A stretch of 64,000 nucleotides of DNA from Pseudoalteromonas sp. MSK9-3 (lineage in GTDB: Bacteria > Pseudomonadota > Gammaproteobacteria > Enterobacterales > Alteromonadaceae), in NCBI RefSeq assembly GCF_003590335.1, contig NZ_MIET01000034.1, positions 238,441-302,440 on the forward strand, written 5' to 3'. The position numbers were made by a program, and so were the translations under genes. The stretch's first letter is position 1; each line of letters opens with the position of its first letter. Under the pieces are notes generated by a model. The model searched no databases. It was not told the origin of the DNA and worked only from the letters and a program-made list of their open reading frames with translations. Of the stretch, positions 46,521 to 56,554 are shown one piece after another.

Positions 46521-47321
46521 TTAATCTTGATCTAGCAGTTGATAGATGAGTTTTTTAACCGTATCGGGCTCAAAAGGTTTATCACACATTGCATTGACGC
46601 CAGATTGTGCAATGTTTGCTAAATGGGTGTCATTTGCTTCTGAGGTGACCATAAGTACTGGAATATGGGCGTGTTCATCGCTATTACGAATTGTTTCGGT
46701 CAGCTCCTGGCCATTTACTGAGGGCATGTTGTAGTCTGTAACGATAAGATCGAACATATGCTCTTGTAATATCTTCAGGGCGTGGGCACCATCCTCTGCT
46801 TCACAAAAACGCTGGGCACCTAGGTTGGTTAATACTCTGCGTATGTGATTGCGAGCAAGTCTTGAATCGTCAACGATGAGAATACGTAAATCATGTACGT
46901 CGTAAAGGTCAAGCTCTAGCTCTTGTGGCGCTAAAATATCTAATGTGGCATTTATTGCTCGTCCTAAGTGCACCTTGTTAAACGGTTTAGGTAGGATGGC
47001 AATAACACCAGATTGTTTAAATATTTCTAGTTCAGCTTTTCGGGTTTCACTAGACACAAGCATGAAAGGCACGCCATGTTCACTAAGCTCGGTATTTATG
47101 TATGCTTGCAGTTCTTGGGCCGTGCCGTCACTAAAGTACATACTAGAGATCACGAGATCAGGAATACTGGTTGCTAACATGGTTTTAGCGCTTTCAAGTG
47201 AATCAGCAAAGTCGATATTAGAGATGCCTTCTTCTTGCAACTCTTTAGCAATAATCTTTCTTTGCGTGGCAGAAGGCTCGATAAGTAATATGGCTAGATC
47301 AGCACTGAGTAATTCGTTCAT
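46521..47321 (-). CDS. Tandem-receiver response regulator
   Basis: 266 residues from ATG 47321 (AGGGTG four bases upstream). Two CheY-like receiver domains and no output domain. Receiver 1 (about 10-130) reads LVISSMYFSDG where the acceptor Asp should be, so it is a pseudo-receiver, while its Lys (ILPKPFN) is kept. Receiver 2 (about 145-265) is complete: DDSR acid pair, acceptor Asp in LIVTDYNMPSVNG, Thr/Ser in VTSEAN and Lys in CDKPFE. Likely a diguanylate- or kinase-linked signalling protein without DNA binding; partner unknown. Confidence 0.85.
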   Translation of the reverse strand: MNELLSADLAILLIEPSATQRKIIAKELQEEGISNIDFADSLESAKTMLATSIPDLVISSMYFSDGTAQELQAYINTELSEHGVPFMLVSSETRKAELEIFKQSGVIAILPKPFNKVHLGRAINATLDILAPQELELDLYDVHDLRILIVDDSRLARNHIRRVLTNLGAQRFCEAEDGAHALKILQEHMFDLIVTDYNMPSVNGQELTETIRNSDEHAHIPVLMVTSEANDTHLANIAQSGVNAMCDKPFEPDTVKKLIYQLLDQD

Positions 47322-47444
47322 TGTCACCCTAATTTATTGCTTACCTAATATAAGTAAGTACTACATCAATAAGAATACAATATAACGTATTAGTAATACC
47401 CCAGCTAGAAAATTTACAGCACTTTTACAGAATAATTGCGAATC

Positions 47445-47975
47445 TTAGCGCCTAAACTCATCAGACTGAGGTAAGTCAACTAGGATCAGTACGGCACCTT
47501 TACCACCATATTCCAGTGGTGCTTGATGTATTGCGAGTATATCTGGGTGCTGTACAAGGTACTGCGGTACTTTATGCTTTAATATTCGCTCTCCAATACC
47601 ATGCACAATACATGCGCAGTAATAATGCTGCTTTTTGCAAGCGTGGATCAGTGCTGCAAGCTCATCTTTTGCTCGGTCTTTATTTAAACCGTGTAAATCG
47701 AGCATTAATTCGGGTGCAAAATCACCCCGACGTAGCTGTTTTGCGAGGTACTTATCTGCACCTGGGCGCACGTAATTCACCGTACCATGAGTATCAATAT
47801 CTGGTACATATTCGTCTGAAAAGTAAAACTCAGCTTGATGTTGCTTTGTTTGCTCACAGAGGGCGTCTCCAACATGCGTTTTGACTGGTTTTTTAAAGCG
47901 AACGGTATCTTGCTTTAGCTCTTTGGCCCCGCTAATTGATTGGCGGAATAAATTAAAATCATCTTCATCAGTCAT
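47445..47975 (-). CDS. smrB: Ribosome rescue endonuclease SmrB (YfcN)
   Basis: 176 residues from ATG 47975 (an in-frame ATG at 47996 adds 7). N-terminal extension with FSDEYVPDIDTHG and VRPGADKYLAKQLRRGDFAPELMLDLHGL, then the Smr domain (about 95-176; CIVHGIGERILKHKVPQYL, HQAPLEYGGKGAVLILVDL). In E. coli SmrB cleaves mRNA upstream of stalled, collided ribosomes. It is divergent from prmB, the same order as yfcN-prmB-aroC. Confidence 0.93.
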   Translation of the reverse strand: MTDEDDFNLFRQSISGAKELKQDTVRFKKPVKTHVGDALCEQTKQHQAEFYFSDEYVPDIDTHGTVNYVRPGADKYLAKQLRRGDFAPELMLDLHGLNKDRAKDELAALIHACKKQHYYCACIVHGIGERILKHKVPQYLVQHPDILAIHQAPLEYGGKGAVLILVDLPQSDEFRR

Positions 47976-48089
47976 GGAATTCACATTTAGCAGCATTTAT
48001 TAGCGCATTCTAAATAAAAAAAGCGTAAAAACCTAGCTGAAAAACCGTTACAATAGCGCTAAATAAGTACCATTTAGTTGAGACACGCA

Positions 48090-49025
48090 ATGAGTGAATT
48101 ACAGATCACCGAAGAGATTGCCGAAGAGGCATATAGTGAATTATTAACGATACAAGATTGGTTGCGTTGGACTACCAGTCAGTTTGTCAGCCATGGCTTG
48201 TTCTTTGGGCATGGCACTGATAATGCGTGGGATGAAGCGGTGAGCCTAGTGTTGCCTATTTTGAACTTGCCGCTTGATGCGCCAACGGAGCTGATGCAAG
48301 CTAAGTTAACGCGTACTGAAAAAATTCGCTTGATGAGCTATATCGTAGGGCGCGTAGAAGATAGAACACCAGTGCCTTATTTGACAAATCAAGCCTGGTT
48401 TGCTGGTTTGCCATTTTATGTTGATGAGCGTGTGTTGATCCCACGTTCTCCATTTGCTGAGTTAATTGACAATCGGTTTGCCCCCTGGGTTGCTGAGTCT
48501 CAGCCGGTAACGCGTATTTTGGACATGTGTACGGGGTCGGCATGTATTGCGATAGCGTTAGCTAATAAGTTCGAAGATGCACAAGTCGACGCGGTCGATA
48601 TTTCATATGATGCGCTTGAGGTGGCTAATATCAATATTAGTGAACACATGCTGTATGACCGAGTTTTTGCGATTCAATCAGATGTATTTAGTGGTGTACC
48701 GGGCCAAAAATACGATCTAATTGTTGCGAATCCGCCTTATGTAGATGCTGAGGACATGGAAGATTTACCTGATGAATTTCATCATGAACCTGAACTTGGC
48801 CTATCATCGGGTGATGATGGGCTAGATGTTACCCGGACAATTTTGTTAGAAGCGGCTGAGCATTTAACGGAACAAGGCGTATTATTTGTCGAGGTGGGTA
48901 ATTCTATGGTACATATGGATGCTTTATATCCGGAAGCACCCTTTACTTGGCTTGAATTTGAGCGAGGTGGCCTCGGGGTATTTATGATCTCGAAACAGCA
49001 GTTAGTCGAGTACTTTAATAACTAG
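48090..49025 (+). CDS. prmB: Ribosomal protein L3 glutamine methyltransferase PrmB
   Basis: 311 residues from ATG 48090; a TTG four codons upstream is less likely. SAM-dependent N5-glutamine methyltransferase that modifies L3 Gln150. Visible: N-terminal helical domain, [16 protein letters not shown] motif [16 protein letters not shown] (about 147-162) and the NPPY catalytic motif in [10 protein letters not shown] (about 217). Followed by aroC as in E. coli. Confidence 0.95.
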   Translation: MSELQITEEIAEEAYSELLTIQDWLRWTTSQFVSHGLFFGHGTDNAWDEAVSLVLPILNLPLDAPTELMQAKLTRTEKIRLMSYIVGRVEDRTPVPYLTNQAWFAGLPFYVDERVLIPRSPFAELIDNRFAPWVAESQPVTRILDMCTGSACIAIALANKFEDAQVDAVDISYDALEVANINISEHMLYDRVFAIQSDVFSGVPGQKYDLIVANPPYVDAEDMEDLPDEFHHEPELGLSSGDDGLDVTRTILLEAAEHLTEQGVLFVEVGNSMVHMDALYPEAPFTWLEFERGGLGVFMISKQQLVEYFNN

Positions 49026-49081
49026 GGCTGGCTTGTTAACACAGCAGCGTTAGGCATTGTCATTTGGAATGAGGAAGGGTA

Positions 49082-50182
49082 ATGGCAGGAAATAGTATAG
49101 GACAGCTATTTAAGGTAAGTACCTTTGGCGAAAGCCACGGTCTTGCTTTAGGTGGTGTAGTGGATGGTGTGCCAGCAGGTTTAGCGCTGTGTGAAGCGGA
49201 TATGCAATTTGACTTAGATAGACGCAAACCAGGACAAAGCAGATATACGACACAGCGCCGAGAAGGGGATGAAATTAAAATTTTGTCTGGCGTTTTTGAT
49301 GGTAAAACCACAGGGACCAGTATTGGTCTGATCATTGAAAATACCGATCAACGCTCGAAAGATTATGGAAAAATAGCAGAAACATTTCGACCGGGCCATG
49401 GTGATTACACTTATTGGCATAAATATGGGCATCGTGATTATCGAGGGGGTGGTCGCTCATCCGCTCGTGAAACAGCAATTCGAGTTGCCGCCGGTGGTAT
49501 TGCTAAAAAATATTTGAAGCAAATACACGGGATTGAAATTAATGCATGTTTATCTCAACTTGGGCCAATTAGTGCTGAGCAGTTTGATTGGTCACAAGTG
49601 GAACAAAACCCATTTTTCTTTCCTGATCAAAGTAAACTTGATGCATTAGATGACTATATGCGTGACCTTAAAAAACAAGGTGATTCGGTCGGTGCAAAAG
49701 TCACTGTGGTCGCGAAAAATGTACCCGTGGGGTTAGGCGAACCGGTATTTGATAGACTCGATGCTGAATTGGCGCATTCATTGATGAGTATTAACGCTGT
49801 TAAAGGTGTTGAGATTGGCGATGGTTTTGACTGTATTACGCAAAAAGGTTCAGAGCATCGTGATGAATTAACCCCAGAGGGTTTCTCAAGTAATCACGCA
49901 GGTGGTGTCCTTGCAGGTATTTCTACAGGGCAAGATATTATTGCCTCTATCGCTTTGAAACCCACTTCAAGTATTACAATCCCAGGCCAAAGTATTAATA
50001 CGTCAAACGAACCCGTAGAGATTATCACCAAAGGTCGGCATGATCCGTGCGTTGGTATTCGTGCTATTCCTATTGCTGAAGCAATGGTAGCCATTACTTT
50101 AATGGATCATTTATTACGCCAGCGTGGGCAAAACCCCAATGTTAATTTGGCTCATGGGCCAATTAAAGGCCAAATTGATTAA
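49082..50182 (+). CDS. aroC: Chorismate synthase
   Basis: 366 residues. Converts EPSP to chorismate with reduced FMN, the last step of the shikimate pathway, feeding tyrA and pheA in this window. Signatures: [47 protein letters not shown] and [13 protein letters not shown]. Length as in E. coli (361). GAGGAAGGGTA precedes the ATG; 56 bases after prmB, so an operon is likely. Confidence 0.98.
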   Translation: MAGNSIGQLFKVSTFGESHGLALGGVVDGVPAGLALCEADMQFDLDRRKPGQSRYTTQRREGDEIKILSGVFDGKTTGTSIGLIIENTDQRSKDYGKIAETFRPGHGDYTYWHKYGHRDYRGGGRSSARETAIRVAAGGIAKKYLKQIHGIEINACLSQLGPISAEQFDWSQVEQNPFFFPDQSKLDALDDYMRDLKKQGDSVGAKVTVVAKNVPVGLGEPVFDRLDAELAHSLMSINAVKGVEIGDGFDCITQKGSEHRDELTPEGFSSNHAGGVLAGISTGQDIIASIALKPTSSITIPGQSINTSNEPVEIITKGRHDPCVGIRAIPIAEAMVAITLMDHLLRQRGQNPNVNLAHGPIKGQID

Positions 50183-50252
50183 TAATCTTTGATATCACCA
50201 CATTGTGGCGTATTACTTGCTGATCTCTTTCTAGGTAAATAAGGAGATCAGC

Positions 50253-50696
50253 ATGTTATTGTTCAGAAGTACCACAGAATCTAGCTTCCAAGTGAAGCAA
50301 GCCCCCCAAAGTGAAAAAAGCCAGCCACTAGCGCCACAAGAGCGGCAAGAATTTACCAAAGAGATGGCAACCTATACACCCTCTGAAACCACAAAGTCAT
50401 TACAGAATAAAAATGTGTCGGTTTACTCCAAAGATGACTCATTTTTAGGCCAGATGAAAGAGGCGTTATTACTTAGCCGTATGGGGGTGAGTAAAGAAAA
50501 GGTGGACGAGTTGCGCGCGAAGCTCGACGAACTTGATAAACTACTTGCAAGTGGAGGTATTTCACAAGAAGAGTATCAACAGCAAAGAGAGTTGATTGAA
50601 AAAGAACTGGCGAAAGAGTATCAAAAGGGTGCTAAACAAGAAGAGGTCATTGACGCTGAAGAGAAGGTAAAATCAAAGATTGGCGACCTTGATTAA
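50253..50696 (+). CDS. Coiled-coil protein of unknown function, 147 residues
   Basis: No signal peptide and no membrane segment. The N-terminal 65 residues are polar and probably disordered (many Gln, Pro, Ser, Thr); from about residue 70 (FLGQMKEALLLSRMGVSKEKVDELRAKL) to the end it is a charged amphipathic helix/coiled coil rich in Glu and Lys. AAGGAG is about seven bases before the ATG. It follows aroC with a 70-base gap. No family recognised. Confidence 0.7.
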   Translation: MLLFRSTTESSFQVKQAPQSEKSQPLAPQERQEFTKEMATYTPSETTKSLQNKNVSVYSKDDSFLGQMKEALLLSRMGVSKEKVDELRAKLDELDKLLASGGISQEEYQQQRELIEKELAKEYQKGAKQEEVIDAEEKVKSKIGDLD

Positions 50697-50913
50697 GCGC
50701 GCTAACATTCGTACGGACATCTCTATTGTAGTATAAATCACGTATTAATACGGCAGGTTGGTTGAATCGAAGGTGAGCAGCTTATTGGTGCTGTTGATAG
50801 CGTGTTTGCGCTGTTTGCGCGTAATGTATCTAGTTACTTATCTTCATATTTGCACATGTATATAACATAATTGGCACCAAAAACCTGAATAGTTAAACTT
50901 AATCAGCAAGTAA

Positions 50914-50938
50914 AAAGCCGCTGTTTTATTGCGGCTTT
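50914..50938 (-). terminator. Intrinsic terminator of folD
   Basis: Reverse strand AAAGCCGC, 9-base loop, GCGGCTTTTT. The gap 50697-50965 holds nothing else I can support. Confidence 0.8.
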
Positions 50939-50965
50939 ATTGAGTGCGTTTGAGGCGTAGCTGTA

Positions 50966-51820
50966 TTAGCTGTGGTACTTCTCGCATGCTTCTAACGTAT
51001 TCTCAATCAAACTCGCTACTGTCATCGGGCCAACGCCCCCAGGTACCGGTGTGATGAAACTTGCTTGTTGTTCAGCGATGTCATATTGCACATCACCGAC
51101 CAATTTTCCTGACTCTAAGCGGTTTATACCAACATCGATGACCATTGCACCTTCTTTCACCCAGTCACCAGGAATAAACTCTGGTTTGCCTACGGCAACC
51201 ACTAATAGGTCAGCGCGTCGCACATGTGCTTCTAAATCTTTAGTGAACTTATGACAGACAGTTGTAGTACAGCCAGCGAGTAGTAACTCTAATGACATTG
51301 GGCGACCAACAATATTGGATGCACCGACGACAACAGCATGCATACCTTTATAGCGTACGCCAGTAGAGTCAAGTAGTGTGATGATCCCTTTAGGTGTACA
51401 CGGGCGTAGTGCGGGCATACGCTGTGCTAATCTACCAATATTATACGGATGAAACCCATCAACATCTTTATGAGGGTGGATACGTTCTAACACTTTCTCT
51501 GCGTCTAAGTTTTCTGGCAAGGGGAGTTGTACCAAAATACCATCAACTTCAGGATCATTGTTCAATGAGTCGACCAGCTCTAACAATTGTTCTTCGTTGG
51601 TATCGCCTGGGAGGTCGAAAGATTTAGATATAAAGCCAACTTCATCGCAGGCTTTGCGCTTAGAGCCTACATATACTTGACTTGCTGGATCTTGTCCGAC
51701 TAGGACTACTGCAAGTCCCGGTGCCCGCAGGCCTTGCTCTATTCTTTGTTCTACACGTTTTGTGACTGTGTTACGAACCTGTTTGGCGATAGCCTTACCA
51801 TCTATGATGTTTGCCGTCAT
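50966..51820 (-). CDS. folD: Methylenetetrahydrofolate dehydrogenase / cyclohydrolase
   Basis: 284 residues (E. coli 288). Interconverts 5,10-methylene-, methenyl- and 10-formyl-THF with NADP. Signatures: [15 protein letters not shown] with the catalytic Lys, [25 protein letters not shown] and [11 protein letters not shown]. Divergent from the small frame at 51848 and upstream of the tRNA operon. Confidence 0.97.
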   Translation of the reverse strand: MTANIIDGKAIAKQVRNTVTKRVEQRIEQGLRAPGLAVVLVGQDPASQVYVGSKRKACDEVGFISKSFDLPGDTNEEQLLELVDSLNNDPEVDGILVQLPLPENLDAEKVLERIHPHKDVDGFHPYNIGRLAQRMPALRPCTPKGIITLLDSTGVRYKGMHAVVVGASNIVGRPMSLELLLAGCTTTVCHKFTKDLEAHVRRADLLVVAVGKPEFIPGDWVKEGAMVIDVGINRLESGKLVGDVQYDIAEQQASFITPVPGGVGPMTVASLIENTLEACEKYHS

Positions 51821-51847
51821 GGTTGACCTTTATTAGGAGTTAAAAAC

Positions 51848-51988
51848 TTGAACGATAAAGAGCGTAAAGGGGTTGCTCTGAAATTGCTACTTAATATTAG
51901 TAAAGCAATGGCGGTATTTTCTCATAAAAAGCATGAATGGGCCAAGGAACAATCAAAACAAAGCGACTTTAATAAAGGCATGTATTAA
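51848..51988 (+). CDS. Small protein, 46 residues, of unknown function
   Basis: TTG-started frame beginning LNDKERKGVALKLLLNISKA and ending SDFNKGMY. AGGAG lies eight bases before the TTG (51835-51839). The composition is protein-like: basic, an amphipathic helix in the first half and no odd codons. It starts 27 bases from the divergent folD. No family recognised. A chance frame of this quality with a full ribosome binding site is possible but unlikely. Confidence 0.6.
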   Translation: MNDKERKGVALKLLLNISKAMAVFSHKKHEWAKEQSKQSDFNKGMY

Positions 51989-52087
51989 GAGGAATATTAA
52001 AAACTGTATAAATTTCAGCAAACTGATCTAAAAAATGTACTTTTTGAGGTAAAAGTAGGCAGTTAGACTCTTTTTTTAAAAAAGTGT

Positions 52088-52116
52088 TTGACCTACCTCG
52101 GTCAAATCACTATTAT
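52088..52116 (+). promoter_or_regulatory. Promoter of the tRNA operon
   Basis: TTGACC (52088-52093), 17 bases, TATTAT (52111-52116), then a GC-rich discriminator GCACCCCG, as in stringently controlled stable-RNA promoters. Confidence 0.85.
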
Positions 52117-52162
52117 GCACCCCGTTGTCAACGAGGACACTCCGAAACAACAAAAATGGTAA

Positions 52163-52239
52163 CGGCGATTAGCGCAGTTTGGTAGCGCACTTGGTTTGGG
52201 TCCAAGGGGTCGCAGGTTCAAATCCTGCATCGCCGACCA
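52163..52239 (+). tRNA. tRNA-Pro (UGG), copy 1
   Basis: 77 nt with encoded CCA; acceptor CGGCGAT/ATCGCCG; anticodon loop TTTGGGT gives UGG. Identical to the copies at 52495 and 52599. Confidence 0.97.
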
Positions 52240-52291
52240 CTTTCTCTTTGTTATTTAAAGAGAAAGTAAGGAAGAACTAGGTTCTGACGAT

Positions 52292-52368
<77 letters not shown>

Positions 52369-52396
52369 TTTTAAAATTTGTAAGACTCTATGTAGT

Positions 52397-52473
52397 GGCG
52401 GCTGTAGCTCAGTTGGTAGAGCCCTGGATTGTGATTCCGGTTGTCGTGGGTTCGAGCCCCATCAGTCGCCCCA
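52397..52473 (+). tRNA. tRNA-His (GUG)
   Basis: 77 nt including the extra 5' G (G-1) opposite C73, typical of tRNA-His; anticodon loop TTGTGAT gives GUG; CCA encoded. Confidence 0.97.
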
Positions 52474-52494
52474 TCTACATTGAAAATATAAAGT

Positions 52495-52571
52495 CGGCGA
52501 TTAGCGCAGTTTGGTAGCGCACTTGGTTTGGGTCCAAGGGGTCGCAGGTTCAAATCCTGCATCGCCGACCA
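52495..52571 (+). tRNA. tRNA-Pro (UGG), copy 2
   Basis: Identical to copy 1 over all 77 nt. Confidence 0.97.
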
Positions 52572-52598
52572 CTTTTCAAAATTCATGCTTTATATTAT

Positions 52599-52675
52599 CG
52601 GCGATTAGCGCAGTTTGGTAGCGCACTTGGTTTGGGTCCAAGGGGTCGCAGGTTCAAATCCTGCATCGCCGACCA
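52599..52675 (+). tRNA. tRNA-Pro (UGG), copy 3
   Basis: Identical to copy 1 over all 77 nt. No intrinsic terminator is visible after it. Confidence 0.97.
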
Positions 52676-52757
52676 CTTCTCTCTCTAGTTTTATCATCTT
52701 ATTCAATCATATTTTAACCACTTAACTCTTTATTCCTTATTAATTTCTTTTCATCAC

Positions 52758-52785
52758 TCGACTATCGAATTTTATAGGTTATAAT
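52758..52785 (+). promoter_or_regulatory. Candidate promoter of tig
   Basis: TCGACT (52758-52763), 16 bases, TATAAT (52780-52785), GC-rich start. It implies a 5' leader of about 160 bases (to 52951), which contains AGCGAA/TTCGCT (about 52857-52871) and other short stems but no gene. Confidence 0.55.
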
Positions 52786-52951
52786 GCCGCGTCTATTATT
52801 AAACATAGCGCCCAGTAAGGGCAGGCAGCAAGAATCACTCCTGTAATTAGCCTTTGAGCGAAGTTTCGCTTTGAGCTTAATTTTGGCAGGGTGCATTACT
52901 TGTTTGTAAGGAAGGCGCGTTGTCGCCCAAAATTGAAGATTGAGGTAAATC

Positions 52952-54256
52952 ATGCAAGTTTCTGTTGAGACGACTCAAGGCCTTGAGCGCCGTCTGACTA
53001 TCACCGTTCCTGCAGAGAACGTTGAGACTGAAGTTAAAAAACGCTTACAACAACTGTCAAAAACTCAGCGTATCGACGGTTTCCGTCCTGGTAAAGTACC
53101 AGTGTCTGTGATCACTAAGCGTTTCGGTGCTGCAGTTCGTCAAGAAGTTGCAGGCGATATCATGCAACGTAACTATATTGATGCTATTGTTGCAGAAAAA
53201 ATTAACCCAGCAGGTGCTCCAACTTTTGCACCTAAGTCTTTAGAAGCTGGTAAAGATCTAGAATTTGACGCAACATTTGAAGTATACCCAGAAGTAGCGA
53301 TTAAAGACCTAGATAAAATCACTGTTGAAAAGCCAGTAGTTGACGTGACTGACGCAGATTTAGCAAACATGCTAGAAACGCTTCGTAAGCAACATGCTGA
53401 TTGGGCTGAAAGTGATGCGGCTGCAGGCGAAAATGATCGTGTAACGGTTGATTTCGTTGGTACTGTAGACGGTGAAGTATTTGAAGGTGGAAAGGCAGAA
53501 GACTTCCCACTTGAGCTTGGACAAGGTCGTATGATCCCAGGTTTCGAAGACAACATCATTGGTAAAAAAGCAGGCGAAGAAGTTGTTGCTGACGTAACAT
53601 TCCCTGAAGAATACCATGCAGAAAACCTAAAAGGTAAGCCTGCACAGTTCACTATCACTGTTAAGAAAGTAGAAGTTCAAGAACTTCCAGAGCTTAATGA
53701 TGAGTTTTCAGTGAAATTTGGTGTTGCTGAAGGCGGTGTTGACGCACTTAAAGAAGAAGTGAAGAAAAACATGACGCGTGAACTTTCTCAAGCTGTTAAA
53801 GCTAACGTGAAAGATCAAGCGATCAAAGGTCTTCTTGAGCACAACGAAACAGACGTTCCAAAAGCACTCGTAGATCAAGAAATTGATGCATTACGTCAGC
53901 AAGCGGCACAACGTTTTGGTGGCAACGCACAAAATATGCCTGAACTACCTGCAGAATTGTTCCACGAGCAAGCAGTAACACGCGTTAAAACTGGCCTATT
54001 ACTAGGTGAAGTTATTAAAGCAAACGAGATCAAAGTAGACGACGCAAAAGTTGAAGAACTAATTGCAACAGTTGCTTCTGCTTATGAAGATCCAACAGAA
54101 GTTGTTGCTTATTACAAAGGCAACGAACAAATGATGCAACAAATGCGTAACGTAGCAATGGAAGAGCAAGCAGTAGAGTCAATTCTAGCTGCTGCGTCTG
54201 TTACTGACGTTGAAAAAGCATTCGATGACATCATGAATCCTCAGCAAGGTGCGTAA
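52952..54256 (+). CDS. tig: Trigger factor
   Basis: 434 residues (E. coli 432). Ribosome-bound chaperone. N-terminal ribosome-docking domain with the signature GFRPGKVP (about 44-51), FKBP-like prolyl isomerase domain (about 150-245; [20 protein letters not shown]) and the helical C-terminal arms. First gene of the tig-clpP-clpX-lon-hupB-ppiD block, the enteric order. Confidence 0.98.
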   Translation: MQVSVETTQGLERRLTITVPAENVETEVKKRLQQLSKTQRIDGFRPGKVPVSVITKRFGAAVRQEVAGDIMQRNYIDAIVAEKINPAGAPTFAPKSLEAGKDLEFDATFEVYPEVAIKDLDKITVEKPVVDVTDADLANMLETLRKQHADWAESDAAAGENDRVTVDFVGTVDGEVFEGGKAEDFPLELGQGRMIPGFEDNIIGKKAGEEVVADVTFPEEYHAENLKGKPAQFTITVKKVEVQELPELNDEFSVKFGVAEGGVDALKEEVKKNMTRELSQAVKANVKDQAIKGLLEHNETDVPKALVDQEIDALRQQAAQRFGGNAQNMPELPAELFHEQAVTRVKTGLLLGEVIKANEIKVDDAKVEELIATVASAYEDPTEVVAYYKGNEQMMQQMRNVAMEEQAVESILAAASVTDVEKAFDDIMNPQQGA

Positions 54257-54292
54257 TAAGTCATTGACTTAACGCTAAGCTAACGATTTAAT

Positions 54293-54336
54293 GGCTCGTG
54301 ACGTTCTGCAAAATTGCAGCGTGTCCGAGCCTTTTT
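54293..54336 (+). terminator. Terminator of tig
   Basis: Long hairpin: GGCTCG at the base, inner CTGCAA-AA-TTGCAG, closing CGAGCC followed by TTTTT. Confidence 0.85.
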
Positions 54337-54409
54337 AGTTTATAGGCTACCAAGACCAACCAATTCGCAGCACTATCCAAAGTATCGCTGCGCATAAGGA
54401 ATGAAAAAT

Positions 54410-55027
54410 ATGAACGACGGTATGATCGATCCTTTCAATGCATTAGTACCTATGGTTGTTGAGCAAACAGCTAAAGGCGAGCGCTCTTTTGATATATTCT
54501 CACGTTTGTTAAAAGAACGTATTATTTTCTTGACTGGACAAGTTGAAGATCAAATGGCTAATTTGATTGTTGCCCAACTATTGTTCTTGGAATCAGAGAG
54601 CCCTGATAAAGACATTTTCTTGTATATCAACTCACCTGGCGGTTCTGTGACTGCGGGAATGTCGATATATGACACAATGAACTTTATTAAACCAGATGTC
54701 AGTACTGTGTGTGTTGGTCAAGCGGCAAGTATGGGAGCATTCTTGCTGTCAGGCGGTGCAAAAGGTAAGCGTTATTGTTTACCTAACTCTCGTGTGATGA
54801 TCCATCAACCATTAGGTGGCTTCCAAGGTCAGGCGTCTGATTTCGAAATTCATGCGAAAGAGATTTTGTCTATTAAAGAAAAGCTAAATAGGCTAATGGC
54901 GGAACACACAGGCCAGCCGTATGAAGTACTGGCAGGTGATACTGACAGAGATAATTTCATGAATGCGCATGAAGCATTAGAGTATGGTTTGATTGATGCA
55001 GTGCATACACGTAGAGAACTTAAGTAA
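54410..55027 (+). CDS. clpP: ATP-dependent protease proteolytic subunit ClpP
   Basis: 205 residues from ATG 54410, with AAGGA nine bases upstream; an ATG at 54401 directly on that site is less likely. Catalytic triad: Ser in [11 protein letters not shown], His in MIHQPLGG, Asp in DTDRDNF. It forms the tetradecamer that degrades substrates unfolded by ClpX, encoded next. Confidence 0.97.
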   Translation: MNDGMIDPFNALVPMVVEQTAKGERSFDIFSRLLKERIIFLTGQVEDQMANLIVAQLLFLESESPDKDIFLYINSPGGSVTAGMSIYDTMNFIKPDVSTVCVGQAASMGAFLLSGGAKGKRYCLPNSRVMIHQPLGGFQGQASDFEIHAKEILSIKEKLNRLMAEHTGQPYEVLAGDTDRDNFMNAHEALEYGLIDAVHTRRELK

Positions 55028-55035
55028 AGAATTAG

Positions 55036-55058
55036 GGAATGCGATGTTATCGCATTCC
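55036..55058 (+). other. Hairpin between clpP and clpX
   Basis: GGAATGCGA and TCGCATTCC form a perfect 9-bp stem with a 5-base loop, without a T tract. More likely an RNA processing or stability element than a terminator. Confidence 0.6.
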
Positions 55059-55148
55059 TGACTATGCCAAACTGAAAAATATTTGGTATAGTGAAGACAT
55101 TGTAGATGGTTGTCTATTGAGATAACTAATAGAAAATGAGGTAGCTGA

Positions 55149-56435
55149 ATGTCCGACACTCCAACAGACGGCGACAAAAGTAATAAACTCTTATACTGTT
55201 CGTTTTGTGGTAAGAGCCAACATGAAGTGCGCAAATTAATTGCGGGACCTTCTGTATATATTTGTGATGAATGCGTTGATCTGTGTAACGACATTATTCG
55301 TGAAGAAATTAAAGATATTGCGCCAAAACATGACGCAGCAGATAAATTACCTGTTCCAAAAGAAATTCGTAACCATTTAGATGATTATGTTATTGGTCAG
55401 GAGCACGCCAAAAAAGTGTTGTCTGTTGCAGTTTACAATCATTATAAACGTCTTAAGAATCAAGGCTTAAACAAAACTGATGTTGAGTTGAGTAAGAGTA
55501 ATATTCTTTTGATCGGGCCGACGGGTAGTGGTAAGACATTACTGGCAGAAACTTTGGCTAGATTACTTGATGTACCATTCACTATGGCCGATGCGACAAC
55601 ATTGACAGAAGCGGGTTACGTTGGTGAAGACGTTGAGAATATCATTCAAAAGCTGTTGCAAAAATGCGATTATGATGTTGAAAAAGCACAGCGTGGAATT
55701 GTGTACATCGATGAAATTGACAAAATTTCGCGAAAATCAGATAACCCGTCTATCACAAGAGACGTGTCTGGTGAAGGTGTACAACAAGCATTGCTTAAGC
55801 TAATAGAAGGGACTGTTGCATCTGTTCCACCACAAGGTGGACGTAAGCACCCTCAGCAAGAGTTTTTGCAAGTTGATACCTCAAAAATCTTGTTTATCTG
55901 TGGCGGAGCATTTGCTGGATTAGATAAAGTGATTGAGCAACGCAGTCATAAAAACGCAGGTATCGGTTTTGGTGCACAAGTAAAATCTGCTGACTCATCG
56001 CGTTCGTTAAGTGAGACATTTAAAGATGTTGAGCCTGAAGATCTGGTTAAGTATGGTTTGATCCCTGAGTTCATTGGTCGCTTGCCGGTTGTTGCAACTT
56101 TAACTGAGCTGGATGAAGATGCTTTAATTCAAATATTGAACGAACCTAAAAATGCATTAACCAAGCAATTTGCTACATTGTTCCAAATGGAAGATGTTGA
56201 TTTGGAATTCCGTGAAGACGCGCTCAAAGCTATTGCTCACAAAGCGATGGAGCGAAAGACTGGGGCACGTGGTTTACGTTCAATTGTTGAAGCTGTATTG
56301 CTTAATACGATGTATGAGCTGCCGTCAATTGACAATGTCAGTAAAGTTGTTGTTGATGAAACAGTCATTAAAGGTGAGTCAGATCCGATCTTGATTTATG
56401 AAAATAGTGGCCAAGACAAAGCTGTCTCAGAGTAA
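55149..56435 (+). CDS. clpX: ATP-dependent protease ATPase subunit ClpX
   Basis: 428 residues (E. coli 424). N-terminal zinc-binding domain (C4: [21 protein letters not shown]), AAA+ Walker [13 protein letters not shown] (about 120), pore loop GYVG, Walker B IVYIDEID and the IGF loop for docking on ClpP ([10 protein letters not shown]). It recognises and unfolds substrates for ClpP. Confidence 0.98.
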   Translation: MSDTPTDGDKSNKLLYCSFCGKSQHEVRKLIAGPSVYICDECVDLCNDIIREEIKDIAPKHDAADKLPVPKEIRNHLDDYVIGQEHAKKVLSVAVYNHYKRLKNQGLNKTDVELSKSNILLIGPTGSGKTLLAETLARLLDVPFTMADATTLTEAGYVGEDVENIIQKLLQKCDYDVEKAQRGIVYIDEIDKISRKSDNPSITRDVSGEGVQQALLKLIEGTVASVPPQGGRKHPQQEFLQVDTSKILFICGGAFAGLDKVIEQRSHKNAGIGFGAQVKSADSSRSLSETFKDVEPEDLVKYGLIPEFIGRLPVVATLTELDEDALIQILNEPKNALTKQFATLFQMEDVDLEFREDALKAIAHKAMERKTGARGLRSIVEAVLLNTMYELPSIDNVSKVVVDETVIKGESDPILIYENSGQDKAVSE

Positions 56436-56448
56436 TACCACTGTTTAA

Positions 56449-56476
56449 GAAAAAGGAGCCTAGTGCTCCTTTTTTT
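56449..56476 (+). terminator. Terminator of clpX
   Basis: AAAAAGGAGC, short loop, GCTCCTTTTTTT. Confidence 0.92.
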
Positions 56477-56485
56477 ATCAACATA

Positions 56486-56513
56486 TTGAACTTTATGGTA
56501 ACTATCCCCATAT
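56486..56513 (+). promoter_or_regulatory. Sigma-32 heat-shock promoter of lon
   Basis: TTGAAC (56486-56491), 14 bases, CCCCATAT (56506-56513). Near-consensus RpoH promoter 42 bases before the lon ATG. Confidence 0.85.
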
Positions 56514-56554
56514 AGCTATCTATTATTAAAATAACGAATTGCGAAGAGAATCAA

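Noticed and set aside
50697..50913. Small gene or RNA between the coiled-coil gene and folD
   Set aside because: No frame with a ribosome binding site, no hairpin with T tract other than the folD terminator.
53173..53658. 161-codon reverse frame inside tig
   Set aside because: Shadow frame; the forward protein is unmistakable.
55036..55058. clpP-clpX hairpin as a terminator
   Set aside because: No T tract, and clpX would be cut off from the clpP promoter; kept as a processing stem only.
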